In this document: one piece after another, positions 1-8,859 of the stretch
Numbering within the stretch: the first letter of the stretch is position 1
Layout of the letters: the number at the start of each line of letters is the position of its first letter
Origin: Bacillota bacterium
Lineage (GTDB): Bacteria; Bacillota; Thermincolia; Thermincolales; UBA2595
DNA: 32,990 nt
Direction of reading: 5' to 3'
Assembly: GCA_021847735.1 (NCBI GenBank)
Contig: JAJZQD010000021.1
Location: 1 to 32,990, forward strand
Translations under genes and position numbers: made by a program
Notes under the pieces: generated by a model
Seen by the model: only the letters and a program-made list of their open reading frames with translations
The model's database searches: none
What the model was told of the DNA's origin: nothing

Positions 1-162
1 CCGATCTCCATCGCCTCCAGGGTTAAATATAACAATCCGCAGGCAAATTCCGGGACCAATTAGTTTTTCTCCATGAAAAGCAAAACTCCTTGTAACTTTC
101 GTGTCTTTCTTTTCACATTTTTCCCCCATTTTGTCTCAAAAGAGGAAGTCTTACTTGAGTCT

Positions 163-285
163 GGGGAAAGGACAGGTATGTTCCGGAGGGTGAGGCTGAC
201 ATCCGCCAGCCCGCGATCCGCGCAGCGGGAGCGGTTTGCTGGCTGAGTTGTTGCTCGCCCGCAGGAATATACCAGTCCTTTCCCC
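163..285 (+). repeat. Long inverted-repeat element, possible structured RNA
   Basis: The arms 163-184 and 264-285 are 22 nt each and complementary at 20 of 22 positions. Inside, GGGTGAG (188-194) pairs with CTCGCCC (254-260), GCCAGC (205-210) with GCTGGC (238-243), and CCCGC (210-214) with GCGGG (225-229, sharing base 210 with the previous stem). One imperfect pair in the outer stem and one in the second stem are G-U wobbles if plus-strand RNA is read, but A-C mismatches on the minus strand, which favours a plus-strand transcript. No known RNA family was recognised and no target-site duplication was seen. A MITE-like mobile element is the main alternative. The remaining bases 1-162 show no supportable gene. 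Confidence 0.5.
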
Positions 286-293
286 CCACCCGA

Positions 294-327
294 AAAAAAG
301 ACTGCCCCTTTTGGGACAGCCTCTCTA
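294..327 (-). terminator. Rho-independent terminator of the metF/hdr operon
   Basis: On the minus strand a GC-rich hairpin with an AAAA loop (imperfect stem, arms around GGCTGTCCC and GGGGCAGTC) is followed directly by a run of seven T. It lies just beyond the stop of the cysteine-rich gene at 332, so it probably ends the whole hdrC-to-metF transcript. Confidence 0.8.
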
Positions 328-331
328 CTGT

Positions 332-706
332 TTACGATAAATCCGAATCACAGATGGGACATGTTACTTCCCATTCCTCCCAACACGAGTTGCACATCGT
401 TACCCCACAGTCACAGCTTTTAGCCTGGGCAGCCGGAGTCTTTTGCTTGCAAACGCGGCACCAGTAGTAAGCAGTGACAGAAGACCGGGTAAGTTCGACC
501 TTAACCTCGGTTACCACCGAGACTTCTTCGACTGTTTCGGTAAACAAACGCAAATGAGTTTTGTCGGGGTGGTGCTCAGCTTGCACCTTATCTTCTTCCT
601 CAATTTTCACTTTTTGGGTTCCCTGAGATTGCATTTTGGTATCCTCCTCACAAATTTCCCGGTAGGCAGGGTCATCAACCAAGTAAGTATCTCTTAGTAC
701 ACACAT
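332..706 (-). CDS. Small cysteine-rich protein A, double CxxC zinc-ribbon/RING-like
   Basis: This 124-residue protein has no function I recognise. It starts with MCVLRDTYLVDDPAY, has a variable Glu/Lys-rich middle, and ends in about 45 residues with eight cysteines arranged CxxC, CxC, CxxC, CxxC, including CDCG, CWEEWEVTCPIC. That pattern suggests binding of two zinc ions or an Fe-S cluster. A paralogue at 9367-9639 shares both the N-terminal motif and the cysteine module. The start ATG is preceded by a GGGGGG ribosome site. The gene lies 70 bp after metF with no terminator between, and a strong terminator follows, so it is probably the last gene of the hdr-met operon. A small subunit, assembly factor or redox/zinc sensor for the complex is possible but is inference. 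Confidence 0.75.
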   Translation of the reverse strand: MCVLRDTYLVDDPAYREICEEDTKMQSQGTQKVKIEEEDKVQAEHHPDKTHLRLFTETVEEVSVVTEVKVELTRSSVTAYYWCRVCKQKTPAAQAKSCDCGVTMCNSCWEEWEVTCPICDSDLS

Positions 707-776
707 TGCGAGCCCCCCTTACAAACAGTACAGGAACCAATTCAACAATTAACTAGGGAACGCTGTTAGATCGCGT

Positions 777-1724
777 TTAGACAGCCGCCAGTGCGGCCCC
801 GGGGATCTGTGGTCTGGGCAGCAGCCCAACCTTTTCCACAATGGAGGGAACAATTTCTTCCCAGCCTACTGCCATAATGTGAACTCCCTTAACACCTTTA
901 ATTTTCATGATTTGCTTGATTTGTTCAACACAAATCTCCACTGCTTCGGCCTTTTGGTCCTCGGCCTTTTTCAACCGATCGACCATTTCGTCCGGTACTA
1001 TCATTCCAGATACACTTTTCTGCATATAGGCGGCAACCTTGGCTGATTTCACCGGCATCACGCCTGCCATAATATAGGCCCTTTCATGCAGCCCGCGTTC
1101 CCTGACAAGTTCCATCCACCTGTCAAACCTCTCCAGATCGAAGATGATTTGAGTTTGGAAAAACTGGGCACCGGCATTGATTTTCTTTTCCATGCGGTAG
1201 ACCCTGACCTCAAAGGGGTCTGCGAAGGGGTTCGCCACTGCCCCGATAAAGAACCTGGGCTCATCGCTTTTGATTTCCTCCCCGCAGGCAAATACTTTTT
1301 CGTCCTTCATCCGTTTAACGATTCTGATCAGTTGGATGGAATCCACGTCAAAAACGTTTGCCGCCGTCGGGTGATTACCGAAGGACTGGTGATCTCCTGA
1401 GAGGCAGAGGAGGTTCTTGATTCCCAGGCTGTATGCCCCCAGAAGGTCGCTTTGGATAGCAATCCGGTTGCGGTCCCGGCATGTCATCTGGACAATGGGT
1501 TCCACCCCGGCCTGGATAACGTGAAGCCCTGCCGCAATGCTGGAAAGCCTGACAATGGCTGTTTGGTTATCTGTAAGATTAGTGGCGTCAACGCAGTTCT
1601 TCAGGTGTTTGGCATGCTCCCTGATTCCGCTGCCCGTTGCCCCTTTAGGCGGCCCAATCTCACCTGTTACTACAAACTCACCCTGTTCAAATAGTGTCTG
1701 AAGGCGGGATTTGTTCTCGCTCAT
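777..1724 (-). CDS. metF: Methylenetetrahydrofolate reductase MetF
   Basis: The 315-residue protein is a full-length MetF-family flavin (FAD/FMN) TIM barrel that reduces methylene-THF to methyl-THF, the last step of the methyl branch of the Wood-Ljungdahl pathway. The N-terminal GEIGPP stretch places Glu22 at the position of the catalytic Glu of E. coli MetF (EFFPP). The family's conserved central regions, such as TNLTDNQTA and LCLSGDH, are present. Its ATG overlaps the metV stop as ATGA, indicating translational coupling. In Moorella the same MetF works only with MetV and HdrABC-MvhD, and the gene order here is the same type. It is cytoplasmic. Confidence 0.95.
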   Translation of the reverse strand: MSENKSRLQTLFEQGEFVVTGEIGPPKGATGSGIREHAKHLKNCVDATNLTDNQTAIVRLSSIAAGLHVIQAGVEPIVQMTCRDRNRIAIQSDLLGAYSLGIKNLLCLSGDHQSFGNHPTAANVFDVDSIQLIRIVKRMKDEKVFACGEEIKSDEPRFFIGAVANPFADPFEVRVYRMEKKINAGAQFFQTQIIFDLERFDRWMELVRERGLHERAYIMAGVMPVKSAKVAAYMQKSVSGMIVPDEMVDRLKKAEDQKAEAVEICVEQIKQIMKIKGVKGVHIMAVGWEEIVPSIVEKVGLLPRPQIPGAALAAV

Positions 1725-2389
1725 CCTATCATCACATCCTCTCTGACCAGTTTACGGGGACCGCCGTCCCTGGCTTTTGACCAGTTTTTCTCAGGTTCTA
1801 TCTCCAGCAACTGGTCCATTCTACCGAGGGCCATCATCCTTTTATAAATCTGGTCCCAGATGCAGTCTACATCTTTTACTTCACACTTGCCGTTCTGGGA
1901 ACCTCCGCAGGGACCGTTAAGAATCCGCTTAGAGCACCTGGCCACCGGGCAAATGCCGCCGGTTTTATGAAGGATACATTCTCCACACATCCCACACCGT
2001 TCTTCCCACTGGCCATGCTTTACGGAACCTCCCGCACACTTGGTATCCAGGGCCGGAATGACCCACTTATCCGGAAATCTCTCGGCCACATACTGGACAC
2101 CGACCCCACAGGCCATGGAAATGATACAGTCGGCTTCCTCGGCCAGCTTTTCAATCTGGTCCAGATACTCCCATTCACACTGGCGTGTTACGGTCTCTTC
2201 CAGCGTGGTAATGGGCCGGTCACCCTGTTTTCTCAGCAGGCGAAGGGAGGTGGCCAGCACCCCGACTTCCTTTTCTCCACCCGCCAGGCAGACAGTTACA
2301 CACTCATTGCATCCGAGAATCAGTACTTTATCGAAGCTTTCAACCATTTTGGAAATTTCATCAAAAGACTTTTGTTCGGCAACAATCAC
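1721..2389 (-). CDS. metV: Methylene-THF reductase zinc-binding subunit MetV
   Basis: The 222-residue protein matches the MetV family (MTHFR C-terminal-like), the obligate partner of acetogen-type MetF that passes electrons to the flavin of MetF. It carries an N-terminal CNECVTVC motif (residues 27-34) and a C-terminal cysteine cluster with CGMCGEC, CPVARC and GPCGG, consistent with zinc and/or Fe-S binding. The start is GTG, chosen because AAAGAGGTGAGG lies just upstream. It sits 41 bp after mvhD and overlaps metF by 4 bp. Confidence 0.92.
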   Translation of the reverse strand: MIVAEQKSFDEISKMVESFDKVLILGCNECVTVCLAGGEKEVGVLATSLRLLRKQGDRPITTLEETVTRQCEWEYLDQIEKLAEEADCIISMACGVGVQYVAERFPDKWVIPALDTKCAGGSVKHGQWEERCGMCGECILHKTGGICPVARCSKRILNGPCGGSQNGKCEVKDVDCIWDQIYKRMMALGRMDQLLEIEPEKNWSKARDGGPRKLVREDVMIG

Positions 2390-2430
2390 AGAACCTCACC
2401 TCTTTCTATATTTTTAGCTCCCATTATTCA

Positions 2431-2883
2431 CTACTCACTGCCGGCGGCCGCCGGTAACGGGGCGCTGGCCGCTGTTTTGTTTAAAGGGCTGGGGCCAAGG
2501 TTCTTGATGCGTTCATGCATTTCGTGGGCAACTTCCGCAAATCTCGGACCCATAGAACCCGACAGGTTATACATTTCTACCCGTTCTCCGCCTATTCCCA
2601 CATCGTCCAGGACTTTCTTGGCCTGACCCACTCTTAATTTAGCCCTAAAGTTGCCCTTCAGGAAGTGGCAGTCACCCTCCAGGCAGCCAGCTACGTAAAC
2701 CCCGTCGGCCCCGTCTTCAAAAGCCTGCAAAATCAACTGGATATCAATTCGGCCAGAACATGGCTGCTCTATCATCCTTACGGTAGGGGGGTATTGTAAC
2801 CTCATGGACCCGGCCAGGTCAGCCGCAGAATATGCACAGAAGTAGCAGCAAAAGGCAACTATCTTGGGTTGGAATTCGTTCAT
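2431..2883 (-). CDS. mvhD: MvhD/FrhD-type iron-sulfur electron transfer subunit
   Basis: The 150-residue protein belongs to the MvhD family, which carries a [2Fe-2S] cluster and delivers electrons to HdrA. The N-terminal FCCYFCAYSAAD motif, a central EQPCSGRID and a CLEGDC segment supply the conserved cysteines. A ribosome site AAGAAAGAGGG precedes the ATG. It starts 21 bp after hdrA. The C-terminal tail (Ala/Pro-rich, ending GSE) is encoded in a sequence that shares 14 nt with a heptad repeat at the end of the anti-sigma gene near 29990, so the tail may be a late addition. Confidence 0.92.
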   Translation of the reverse strand: MNEFQPKIVAFCCYFCAYSAADLAGSMRLQYPPTVRMIEQPCSGRIDIQLILQAFEDGADGVYVAGCLEGDCHFLKGNFRAKLRVGQAKKVLDDVGIGGERVEMYNLSGSMGPRFAEVAHEMHERIKNLGPSPLNKTAASAPLPAAAGSE

Positions 2884-2904
2884 GATTTACACCCTCTTTC
2901 TTGT

Positions 2905-5900
2905 TTAAACCACACCGTGGATTTTGGCCACCATCTGGTCATCTTTATAATGCAGCAGCTGGAGTGCTTTGCCCGGGCATTCTCCCACACAGGTCCCGCA
3001 GCCGTGGCACTGTACCGGGTCTATTTCGGCTACCATGTCCTTGTTGATCTTTGGTACGCTGTAGGGACAGACCCTCAAGCAAGTCAGGCAGGCCGCACAG
3101 CGTTCGGGTTTGACTACAGCTGCCACCACACCGCCAACCATCAGGTGGGACTGGGCCAGGATATTGCATGCCCTTGCCACGGCCCCCTGGGCCTGGTAAA
3201 TGGTTTCGGCGACATTCTTGGGTGAATGGGCCACGCCACAGAGGAATAATCCGGCTGAGGGGAAATCCATCGGTCCCAGTTTGGCGTGAGTTTCCACGAA
3301 AAATCCGTCTTCGTTGCGTGGAACCTTCAGCATTGTCCCCAACCTGTCGGCCCCCTCCGCCGGGCCGATACCTGAGGCCAGAGCTACCAGGTCAGGAGTC
3401 AGGCTGATGGTGTACCCGGAATCGGCGTCAAAAACGTCTATTCTAACACTGCCGTCACTGCCTGTAACCACTTCCGGCCGTTGAGGGCCGGTATACTGGA
3501 TGAAATATACTCCCATTTCCCTGGCACGCTTGTAGTATTGTTCATAAAAACCGTATGTCCGCATATCCCTAAAGAGGATATATACCTGGGCATCGGGGTT
3601 TTCTTCTTTTATCCGGATGGCATTCTTGACGGACTGGGTGCAGCAGGTCCGGCTGCAGTATTTGAGAATCTCCTCGTCACCTGCCGAAGCGCACTGGATA
3701 AACACTACCTGTTTAAGTTTCCGGGGGTCAGTCGTGCCCCTGGCCAGGTTGGCTTCCAATTCCCGGAGAGTCACGATAGAACTGCTGCTGCCATAGCTGT
3801 ACCTCTCATCGGGCGGCAGTTCCCGGCCTCCTGTAGCCGCAATCACGACTCCGTTTTCCACCCTAAAGGTGTTTCTGACCGGGCTCCCCTCACTCTTGCC
3901 CTGGGCTATCGTTGATGTAAAATGCCCCTGGTGTCCGCTCAGGTCTTCCAACTCGGCATTGGTATATACATTGATTAAGGGGTTACCCCTAACCCGTTTG
4001 ACTGTCTCGTTCAAGAACTCCTGCAGGTCCCTGCCTTCCGGGGAAGTATAGAGGTTCTGCAAGTTACCTCCCAGGCTATTGTCACGTTCCACCAGGTATG
4101 ATTCGTACCCTTGGTCGGCCAGGCTGAGGGCTGCCGTCATCCCGGCAATGCCGCCGCCAAGAATCAGGGCTTTTGATACGACTGGCACCGGATGGAGATG
4201 CAGTTCCTCGTGGGTTTTCACCTTATTGACAGCCATCCTCACCAGGTCTTTAGCCTTTTCCGTGGCCTGGGCCGGGAATTCCCGGTGAACCCATGAACAT
4301 TGGTCCCTGATGTTGGCCATTTCAAAGAGGAACTGGTTTAACCCGGCGTCCCTGAGGGCTTCCCTGAATAGGGGCTGGTGCGTCCGGATGGTACACGAGG
4401 CCACCACTACCCGGTTCAGGTTCTGTTCACCAATGGTCTTCTTAATTAAGTTAACGGTATCCTGAGAACACGTGTATAGGTTCTCTTCCGCATAAACCAC
4501 ATTGGGGAGGCTTTTGGTGTATTCCAAAACCCCAGGCACATCTACAATAGAAGCAATGTTCAAACCGCAGCGGCAGATAAATACTCCTACCCTCGGTTCT
4601 TCCCCGCTTACACTTCGCTCCGGCGGGTACTTTTTGGCCCTGACCATCGTTCCCCTGGCCGGTGCCATCACTGTTGAAGCAGAAGCGGCAGCGGCGCTGG
4701 CATTCATGACAGTCTCCGGGATATCCCGCGGCCCCTGAAAACCACCGGCCACAAAGATACCGTTCCTGGAAGACCTGGTCGGGTCAAGGGGTTCGGTCCA
4801 GGCAAACCCGAAATCATTTAGCCGTATACCTGCGGCCTGGGAGAGGGTTTGAGCTTCCGAGGGCGGTTTGACACCCACTGCCAGGACTACCATTTCAAAC
4901 TCTTCAGTAATCACCTGGCCGTCCTGCATGTATTTAATCAACAGGTTCTTGGTTTCCGGGTCCTCCTTGACCGAAGTTATCATTGTCCTGGTATAGCGGA
5001 CCCCGGCATTAACGGCAGATTTGACATATTTATCAAAGTTCTTGCCATATGACCTCATATCCAGGTAAAAAATCGTCGGTTCAATATTGGCATCATGCTC
5101 TCTGGAGATGAGGGCTTCTTTAGTGGAATACATACAGCATACCGACGAACAATATTCCGCGCCGCGTTCACAATCTCTCGACCCGACACACTGGATAAAG
5201 GCCAGCTTTTTCGGCGGTCTATGATCAGATGGCCGGACCACATGCCCCTGGGAGGGGCCGGTGGAACTTAGCAGCCGTTCAAAATCCATCGAGGTTAGGA
5301 CGTTTTCATAGTAACCGTACCCATACTCTCCTCTAAGTTTGGCATCGTAAAGGTCAAAACCGGGGGCCAGAATCAACGAACCGACACTCAGTTCTTCCTC
5401 CAGCCCTCTGTCCTCATGGTGGACAGCGTTTTTCTTGCAAGCTGAGACACACTGCAAACATTCACAGCACACACCACAGTCAAGACAGCGTCCCGCTTCT
5501 TCCATGGCCATCTCGGCTGAATAAGCCAAGACAACCTCCTGGAAGGTTCTTTTCCTGTCAGAAATTCCAATCTTGTCAGGTACAACCCGGGGTTTTTTCG
5601 GTATCTGGGCCAGCTGCTCTGGAGTCTTAACTGCTTCCGGCAAACTGAACTCGTGTTTTCTGTTTTCCCTCAGGTCCTTACCGTTTAAATACCTGTCGAT
5701 TGATTCTGCGGCTGACTTGCCGGCAGCTGCAGCTTCTATAAGCGTCGCCGGCCCTGTAACGGCATCTCCGCCGGCGAATACACCCGGGATATTGGTTTCC
5801 AGGGTTTCAGAGTCCACCTGAATATTTCTACCTTTTCGGGCCACACTGTGGTCATGATCTGAGAAGAAGGACTCCGAAGGTGCCTGGCTGACAGCAATGA

Positions 5901-7362
5901 CAACATCATCTATCGGCACCAGGAAATCAGAACCGGCAATCGGGACCGGTCTGCGCCGTCCCGAGGCATCAGGCTCACCGAGTTCGTTACGCACACATTT
6001 GATGGCCTGCGCACGGGAGTTCTCCGCCAGAATCTCGACGGGAGAAACGTTGAACATAAAGTTGATTCCTTCTTCTTTGGCTTCATGGACCTCTTCCGGT
6101 AAGGCAGTCATTTCCGCTTCAGACCGCCTGTACAGTATACTGACCTCTTCCGCACCGAGCCTGAGGGCAGTACGAGCGGAGTCCATCGCAGTATTGCCTC
6201 CACCGATTACCACTACCCGGCGTCCGATAGCCTTTAGGTCACCCAGGCTTACCTGGCGCAGAAATGCCACGCCGTGATGTACTGATCCCGTTTCTTCACC
6301 GGGGATGCCCAGCCTATCCGGATGGTGGGCCCCGATTCCCAAGAATACTGCTTTGTAACCCTGATCAAAAAGCATGTTAACCGAAAGGTCTTTTCCGATT
6401 GGGGTGTTGGTTTTAATCTCCACTCCCTGTTTTCTGATAAGATCTATTTCCGCTTCGACCAGTTTTTTAGGCAGCCGGTACTCCGGAATACCCACCTGCA
6501 TCATCCCGCCTACAACAGGAAGGGCTTCAAATACCGTGACCTGGTAACCCCGGCGGGCCAGATGGTAGGCACAAGCCAGGCCTGCAGGGCCTGAACCCAC
6601 AACACCAACCTTTTCCGCCCGTTTTTCGGCTGCCTCCAGGCTGACGTCATCCATATGTTCCAGCATATAATTGCCTACAAACCGTTTGATCCGGCTGATA
6701 GCAACCGGCTCATCAACCTTACCCCTTTGGCAGATTGCTTCACACGGGTGGTGACACACAGTCCCGCAAATAACGGGAAATGGTATCTCCTGCCTGATTA
6801 ACTCCCAGGCTTCTTTAAACTTCCCCTGGGCTGCCAGGGCCACATACCCGTGAACATTGATGCCAGACGGGCAAGCGGTCCGGCATGGAGATGTCCCGGC
6901 CTTATCAATGAGGTACCTGTTTGGCACGGCCTGTGGGAACATTCTGTGGATAGCCTTGCGTTCACTTTTATCCTCATTAAATTTATCTTTCACCGACACC
7001 GGACAAACCTGTTCGCAGTCAGCACATGCAGTACATTCATTAACGTCTACATACCGGGGTGCGCTTTTAACCTTAACTTTAAAGTCTCCTGCTTCTCCTG
7101 TCACCTTTCCAACCTCAGTACATGTGTGAATCTGAATGTTGGGGTGGTTTAAAACATCGGTCATCTTAGGGCCTAACAGGCACATGGAACACTCATTGGT
7201 GGGAAAAGTTTTGTCCAGTTGAGCCATCTTTCCTCCGATAGACGGCTGGTTTGTCACCAGATGCACCATGTACCCGCCGTTGGCCAGGTCCAGGGCTGAC
7301 TGCATACCGGCGATCCCACCGCCAACTACCATGGAGGCTCCTACAACATTATTCTCTTTCAT
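2905..7362 (-). CDS. hdrA: Giant HdrA: two HdrA modules with a nested GltD-like domain
   Basis: This protein of 1485 residues is the flavin/Fe-S core of the complex. Module 1 has an FAD motif GGGIAGM (14-20) and a first ferredoxin motif CTACADCEQVC (110-120). The usual insert ferredoxin is then interrupted by a GltD-like NAD(P)H:flavin oxidoreductase domain (about 155-620) with CRTAC (160-164), GSGPAG (256-261) and GGGNTA (387-392). The cysteine cluster at 626-642 resumes the ferredoxin. Module 2 is a nearly complete HdrA from VFICRCG (927) with a second FAD motif (1069-1075) and two C-terminal 4Fe-4S motifs (1422-1432, 1452-1462). The GltD domain is the likely NADH site (inference). I prefer the ATG at 7362, 6 nt after GGTGGTG; an in-frame GTG lies at 7374. 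Confidence 0.93.
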   Translation of the reverse strand: MKENNVVGASMVVGGGIAGMQSALDLANGGYMVHLVTNQPSIGGKMAQLDKTFPTNECSMCLLGPKMTDVLNHPNIQIHTCTEVGKVTGEAGDFKVKVKSAPRYVDVNECTACADCEQVCPVSVKDKFNEDKSERKAIHRMFPQAVPNRYLIDKAGTSPCRTACPSGINVHGYVALAAQGKFKEAWELIRQEIPFPVICGTVCHHPCEAICQRGKVDEPVAISRIKRFVGNYMLEHMDDVSLEAAEKRAEKVGVVGSGPAGLACAYHLARRGYQVTVFEALPVVGGMMQVGIPEYRLPKKLVEAEIDLIRKQGVEIKTNTPIGKDLSVNMLFDQGYKAVFLGIGAHHPDRLGIPGEETGSVHHGVAFLRQVSLGDLKAIGRRVVVIGGGNTAMDSARTALRLGAEEVSILYRRSEAEMTALPEEVHEAKEEGINFMFNVSPVEILAENSRAQAIKCVRNELGEPDASGRRRPVPIAGSDFLVPIDDVVIAVSQAPSESFFSDHDHSVARKGRNIQVDSETLETNIPGVFAGGDAVTGPATLIEAAAAGKSAAESIDRYLNGKDLRENRKHEFSLPEAVKTPEQLAQIPKKPRVVPDKIGISDRKRTFQEVVLAYSAEMAMEEAGRCLDCGVCCECLQCVSACKKNAVHHEDRGLEEELSVGSLILAPGFDLYDAKLRGEYGYGYYENVLTSMDFERLLSSTGPSQGHVVRPSDHRPPKKLAFIQCVGSRDCERGAEYCSSVCCMYSTKEALISREHDANIEPTIFYLDMRSYGKNFDKYVKSAVNAGVRYTRTMITSVKEDPETKNLLIKYMQDGQVITEEFEMVVLAVGVKPPSEAQTLSQAAGIRLNDFGFAWTEPLDPTRSSRNGIFVAGGFQGPRDIPETVMNASAAAASASTVMAPARGTMVRAKKYPPERSVSGEEPRVGVFICRCGLNIASIVDVPGVLEYTKSLPNVVYAEENLYTCSQDTVNLIKKTIGEQNLNRVVVASCTIRTHQPLFREALRDAGLNQFLFEMANIRDQCSWVHREFPAQATEKAKDLVRMAVNKVKTHEELHLHPVPVVSKALILGGGIAGMTAALSLADQGYESYLVERDNSLGGNLQNLYTSPEGRDLQEFLNETVKRVRGNPLINVYTNAELEDLSGHQGHFTSTIAQGKSEGSPVRNTFRVENGVVIAATGGRELPPDERYSYGSSSSIVTLRELEANLARGTTDPRKLKQVVFIQCASAGDEEILKYCSRTCCTQSVKNAIRIKEENPDAQVYILFRDMRTYGFYEQYYKRAREMGVYFIQYTGPQRPEVVTGSDGSVRIDVFDADSGYTISLTPDLVALASGIGPAEGADRLGTMLKVPRNEDGFFVETHAKLGPMDFPSAGLFLCGVAHSPKNVAETIYQAQGAVARACNILAQSHLMVGGVVAAVVKPERCAACLTCLRVCPYSVPKINKDMVAEIDPVQCHGCGTCVGECPGKALQLLHYKDDQMVAKIHGVV

Positions 7363-7381
7363 CGGTTTCACCACCCATTCT

Positions 7382-8239
7382 TTATATAAGTTCGTGGCTT
7401 TTCAGCAGGGGTCTGGGGTCGCTGATGTGTTTTGCCAACCAGCTGTTCTGTTCAGGTAAGCCAAGGGCTGCGGCTATCAACTCTGTAAAATAGAGGATTG
7501 GCATTCCGGAGTTGGCCTGCCTTGTATCGATATTTGCCTGGCACAGGGGACACGCCGTAACCATTGCCTCGGCGCCTGCCCTTTTAGCCTGTTTCACCAG
7601 TTCCCCCGTTAGGTCGGTAACTATATCGGCTTTCGGGATGGCGAAACTACCTCCGCAGCAGTCCATTTTATATGACCATGGTTTTACCTCAGCACCCAGA
7701 GTCTCCAGCATCCTATCAAGCTTTTGCGGCTGCTCGGGGTCATCAAAAGCAACATCTTCGGCAGGTCTCATCATCAAGCACCCGTAGTAGGGAACCACTC
7801 TTAGTCCTGTCAGCGGGCGTATCACCCTGGTTTTCAAATCGCCCATAATCTCATCCTGGCTGAAAAACTCCAGAAGATGCATAATCTTCAGCTGACCTTG
7901 GTATTTTTTGCCCACAATAGATGCCACCGTACCATTAACATCATGGGCTTTTGCCGACCCCCTGTTGATAAACCCGTGAGTCTGACGGCATACATTGTAG
8001 CATCCGGTACACGGCACTACCAGATCCAGTCCTGTTCCTTCGGCCAGGACCAGGTTCCGGAGAGGCAGAGCTTTGGCCAAAAACTCATTGGTGGAGTGGG
8101 CGGGAGTCGCACCACAACAATTCCAGTCAGGAATCTCGGCCAGTTCAATATTCATTTGCCGGCAAACGGCTTCAGTGGACAGCCCATAATCAGCGGCCGT
8201 GGAATGTAGGGAACATCCTGGGTAATATCCTACTTTCAT
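7382..8239 (-). CDS. hdrB: Heterodisulfide reductase subunit B-like (two CCG domains)
   Basis: The 285-residue protein has the HdrB layout: YYPGCS at the N-terminus, a first CCG motif (NCCGA, Cys41-42), CTGCYNVC, then a second half with YYGCLMMRP, DCCGG and CPLCQAN. In methanogens this fold carries two non-cubane [4Fe-4S] clusters that cleave the CoM-CoB disulfide. Here the heterodisulfide is not expected, and the clusters probably relay electrons toward MetFV (inference from the Moorella complex). Its ATG has GGAGGGAG upstream and overlaps the hdrC stop by 4 bp; hdrA follows 19 bp later. Confidence 0.93.
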   Translation of the reverse strand: MKVGYYPGCSLHSTAADYGLSTEAVCRQMNIELAEIPDWNCCGATPAHSTNEFLAKALPLRNLVLAEGTGLDLVVPCTGCYNVCRQTHGFINRGSAKAHDVNGTVASIVGKKYQGQLKIMHLLEFFSQDEIMGDLKTRVIRPLTGLRVVPYYGCLMMRPAEDVAFDDPEQPQKLDRMLETLGAEVKPWSYKMDCCGGSFAIPKADIVTDLTGELVKQAKRAGAEAMVTACPLCQANIDTRQANSGMPILYFTELIAAALGLPEQNSWLAKHISDPRPLLKSHELI

Positions 8240-8805
8240 TTTTTCTCCCTCCCTTTCCGGAATATTTCTTTAACCTGATTGAGGTTTTTGACTTTTTCCG
8301 GCAGAAACTTGAGTTTGCCGCGTTTGATCATTTCAATGCCTAAACCCATATCCTCGGTGTAGGTTTTTGTTCTCATCTTGTAGAGACCAATCATACCCAA
8401 TTCGTACAGCCTGCCGGTCATATTTACCGCATCCATAAATGACTTGTAAAATGCGGGGATTTTTGCCTCAGCCGGTTTCCTGCTTTGTTCCAGGGCCATT
8501 CCCTTTAACACGTCAATTACCGCAGAAGTATCTATCCCGTTCGGGCAGCGCGCCTGACACGTTTTACAGGAGAGACATAACCATATACGGTTGCTGTTTA
8601 ACAGCCGTTCGGTGTCACCTATCTGTACCAACCTGATAACTTCATTAGTATGCAAATCAGCCATCGGCGCCACCGGGCAGCCTGCAGAACACTTCTTACA
8701 CTGGTAACAGCGGCTGATGGGTTGACCGCTTTCCTTCTCTATGATCTTCACCAGATTTGCTGCCGGCTGAAATGTTGTGCCTTTGGCTAAAACCGCGTTT
8801 TCCAT
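8236..8805 (-). CDS. hdrC: Heterodisulfide reductase subunit C-like, 2x[4Fe-4S]
   Basis: The 189-residue protein has two classical ferredoxin motifs, CYQCKKCSAGC (Cys33, 36, 39, 43) and CLSCKTCQARC (Cys77, 80, 83, 87), followed by the HdrC helical tail. It links HdrA to HdrB. The start is set at the ATG encoding MENAV, because GAGAGGAGG lies 7 nt upstream. The longer frame to 8847 would run through the predicted sigma-54 promoter at 8843-8859 and is rejected. It is the first gene of the operon. Confidence 0.93.
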   Translation of the reverse strand: MENAVLAKGTTFQPAANLVKIIEKESGQPISRCYQCKKCSAGCPVAPMADLHTNEVIRLVQIGDTERLLNSNRIWLCLSCKTCQARCPNGIDTSAVIDVLKGMALEQSRKPAEAKIPAFYKSFMDAVNMTGRLYELGMIGLYKMRTKTYTEDMGLGIEMIKRGKLKFLPEKVKNLNQVKEIFRKGREKK

Positions 8806-8842
8806 ATTGGACCTCCTCTCGACTGCTTTACCTGTTTTATTA

Positions 8843-8859
8843 TGCAATTATCTTGCCAG
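8843..8859 (-). promoter_or_regulatory. Sigma-54 (-24/-12) promoter of the hdrC operon
   Basis: The minus strand reads CTGGCAAGATAATTGCA, which fits YTGGCACGRNNNTTGCW at every position but one and keeps the invariant GG-N10-GC. Transcription would start near 8832, about 27 nt before the hdrC start codon, leaving room for the AGGAGG site. No convincing sigma-A promoter was seen closer to hdrC. Confidence 0.75.

Noticed and set aside
1-63. Open frames at the left edge that could be the end or start of a gene
   Set aside because: Two plus frames and one minus frame are open over too short a distance, without a recognisable motif; no choice can be supported.
8806-8847. Upstream extension of hdrC to an ATG at 8847
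   Set aside because: It would place the start inside the predicted sigma-54 promoter, and the ATG at 8805 has a perfect ribosome site.
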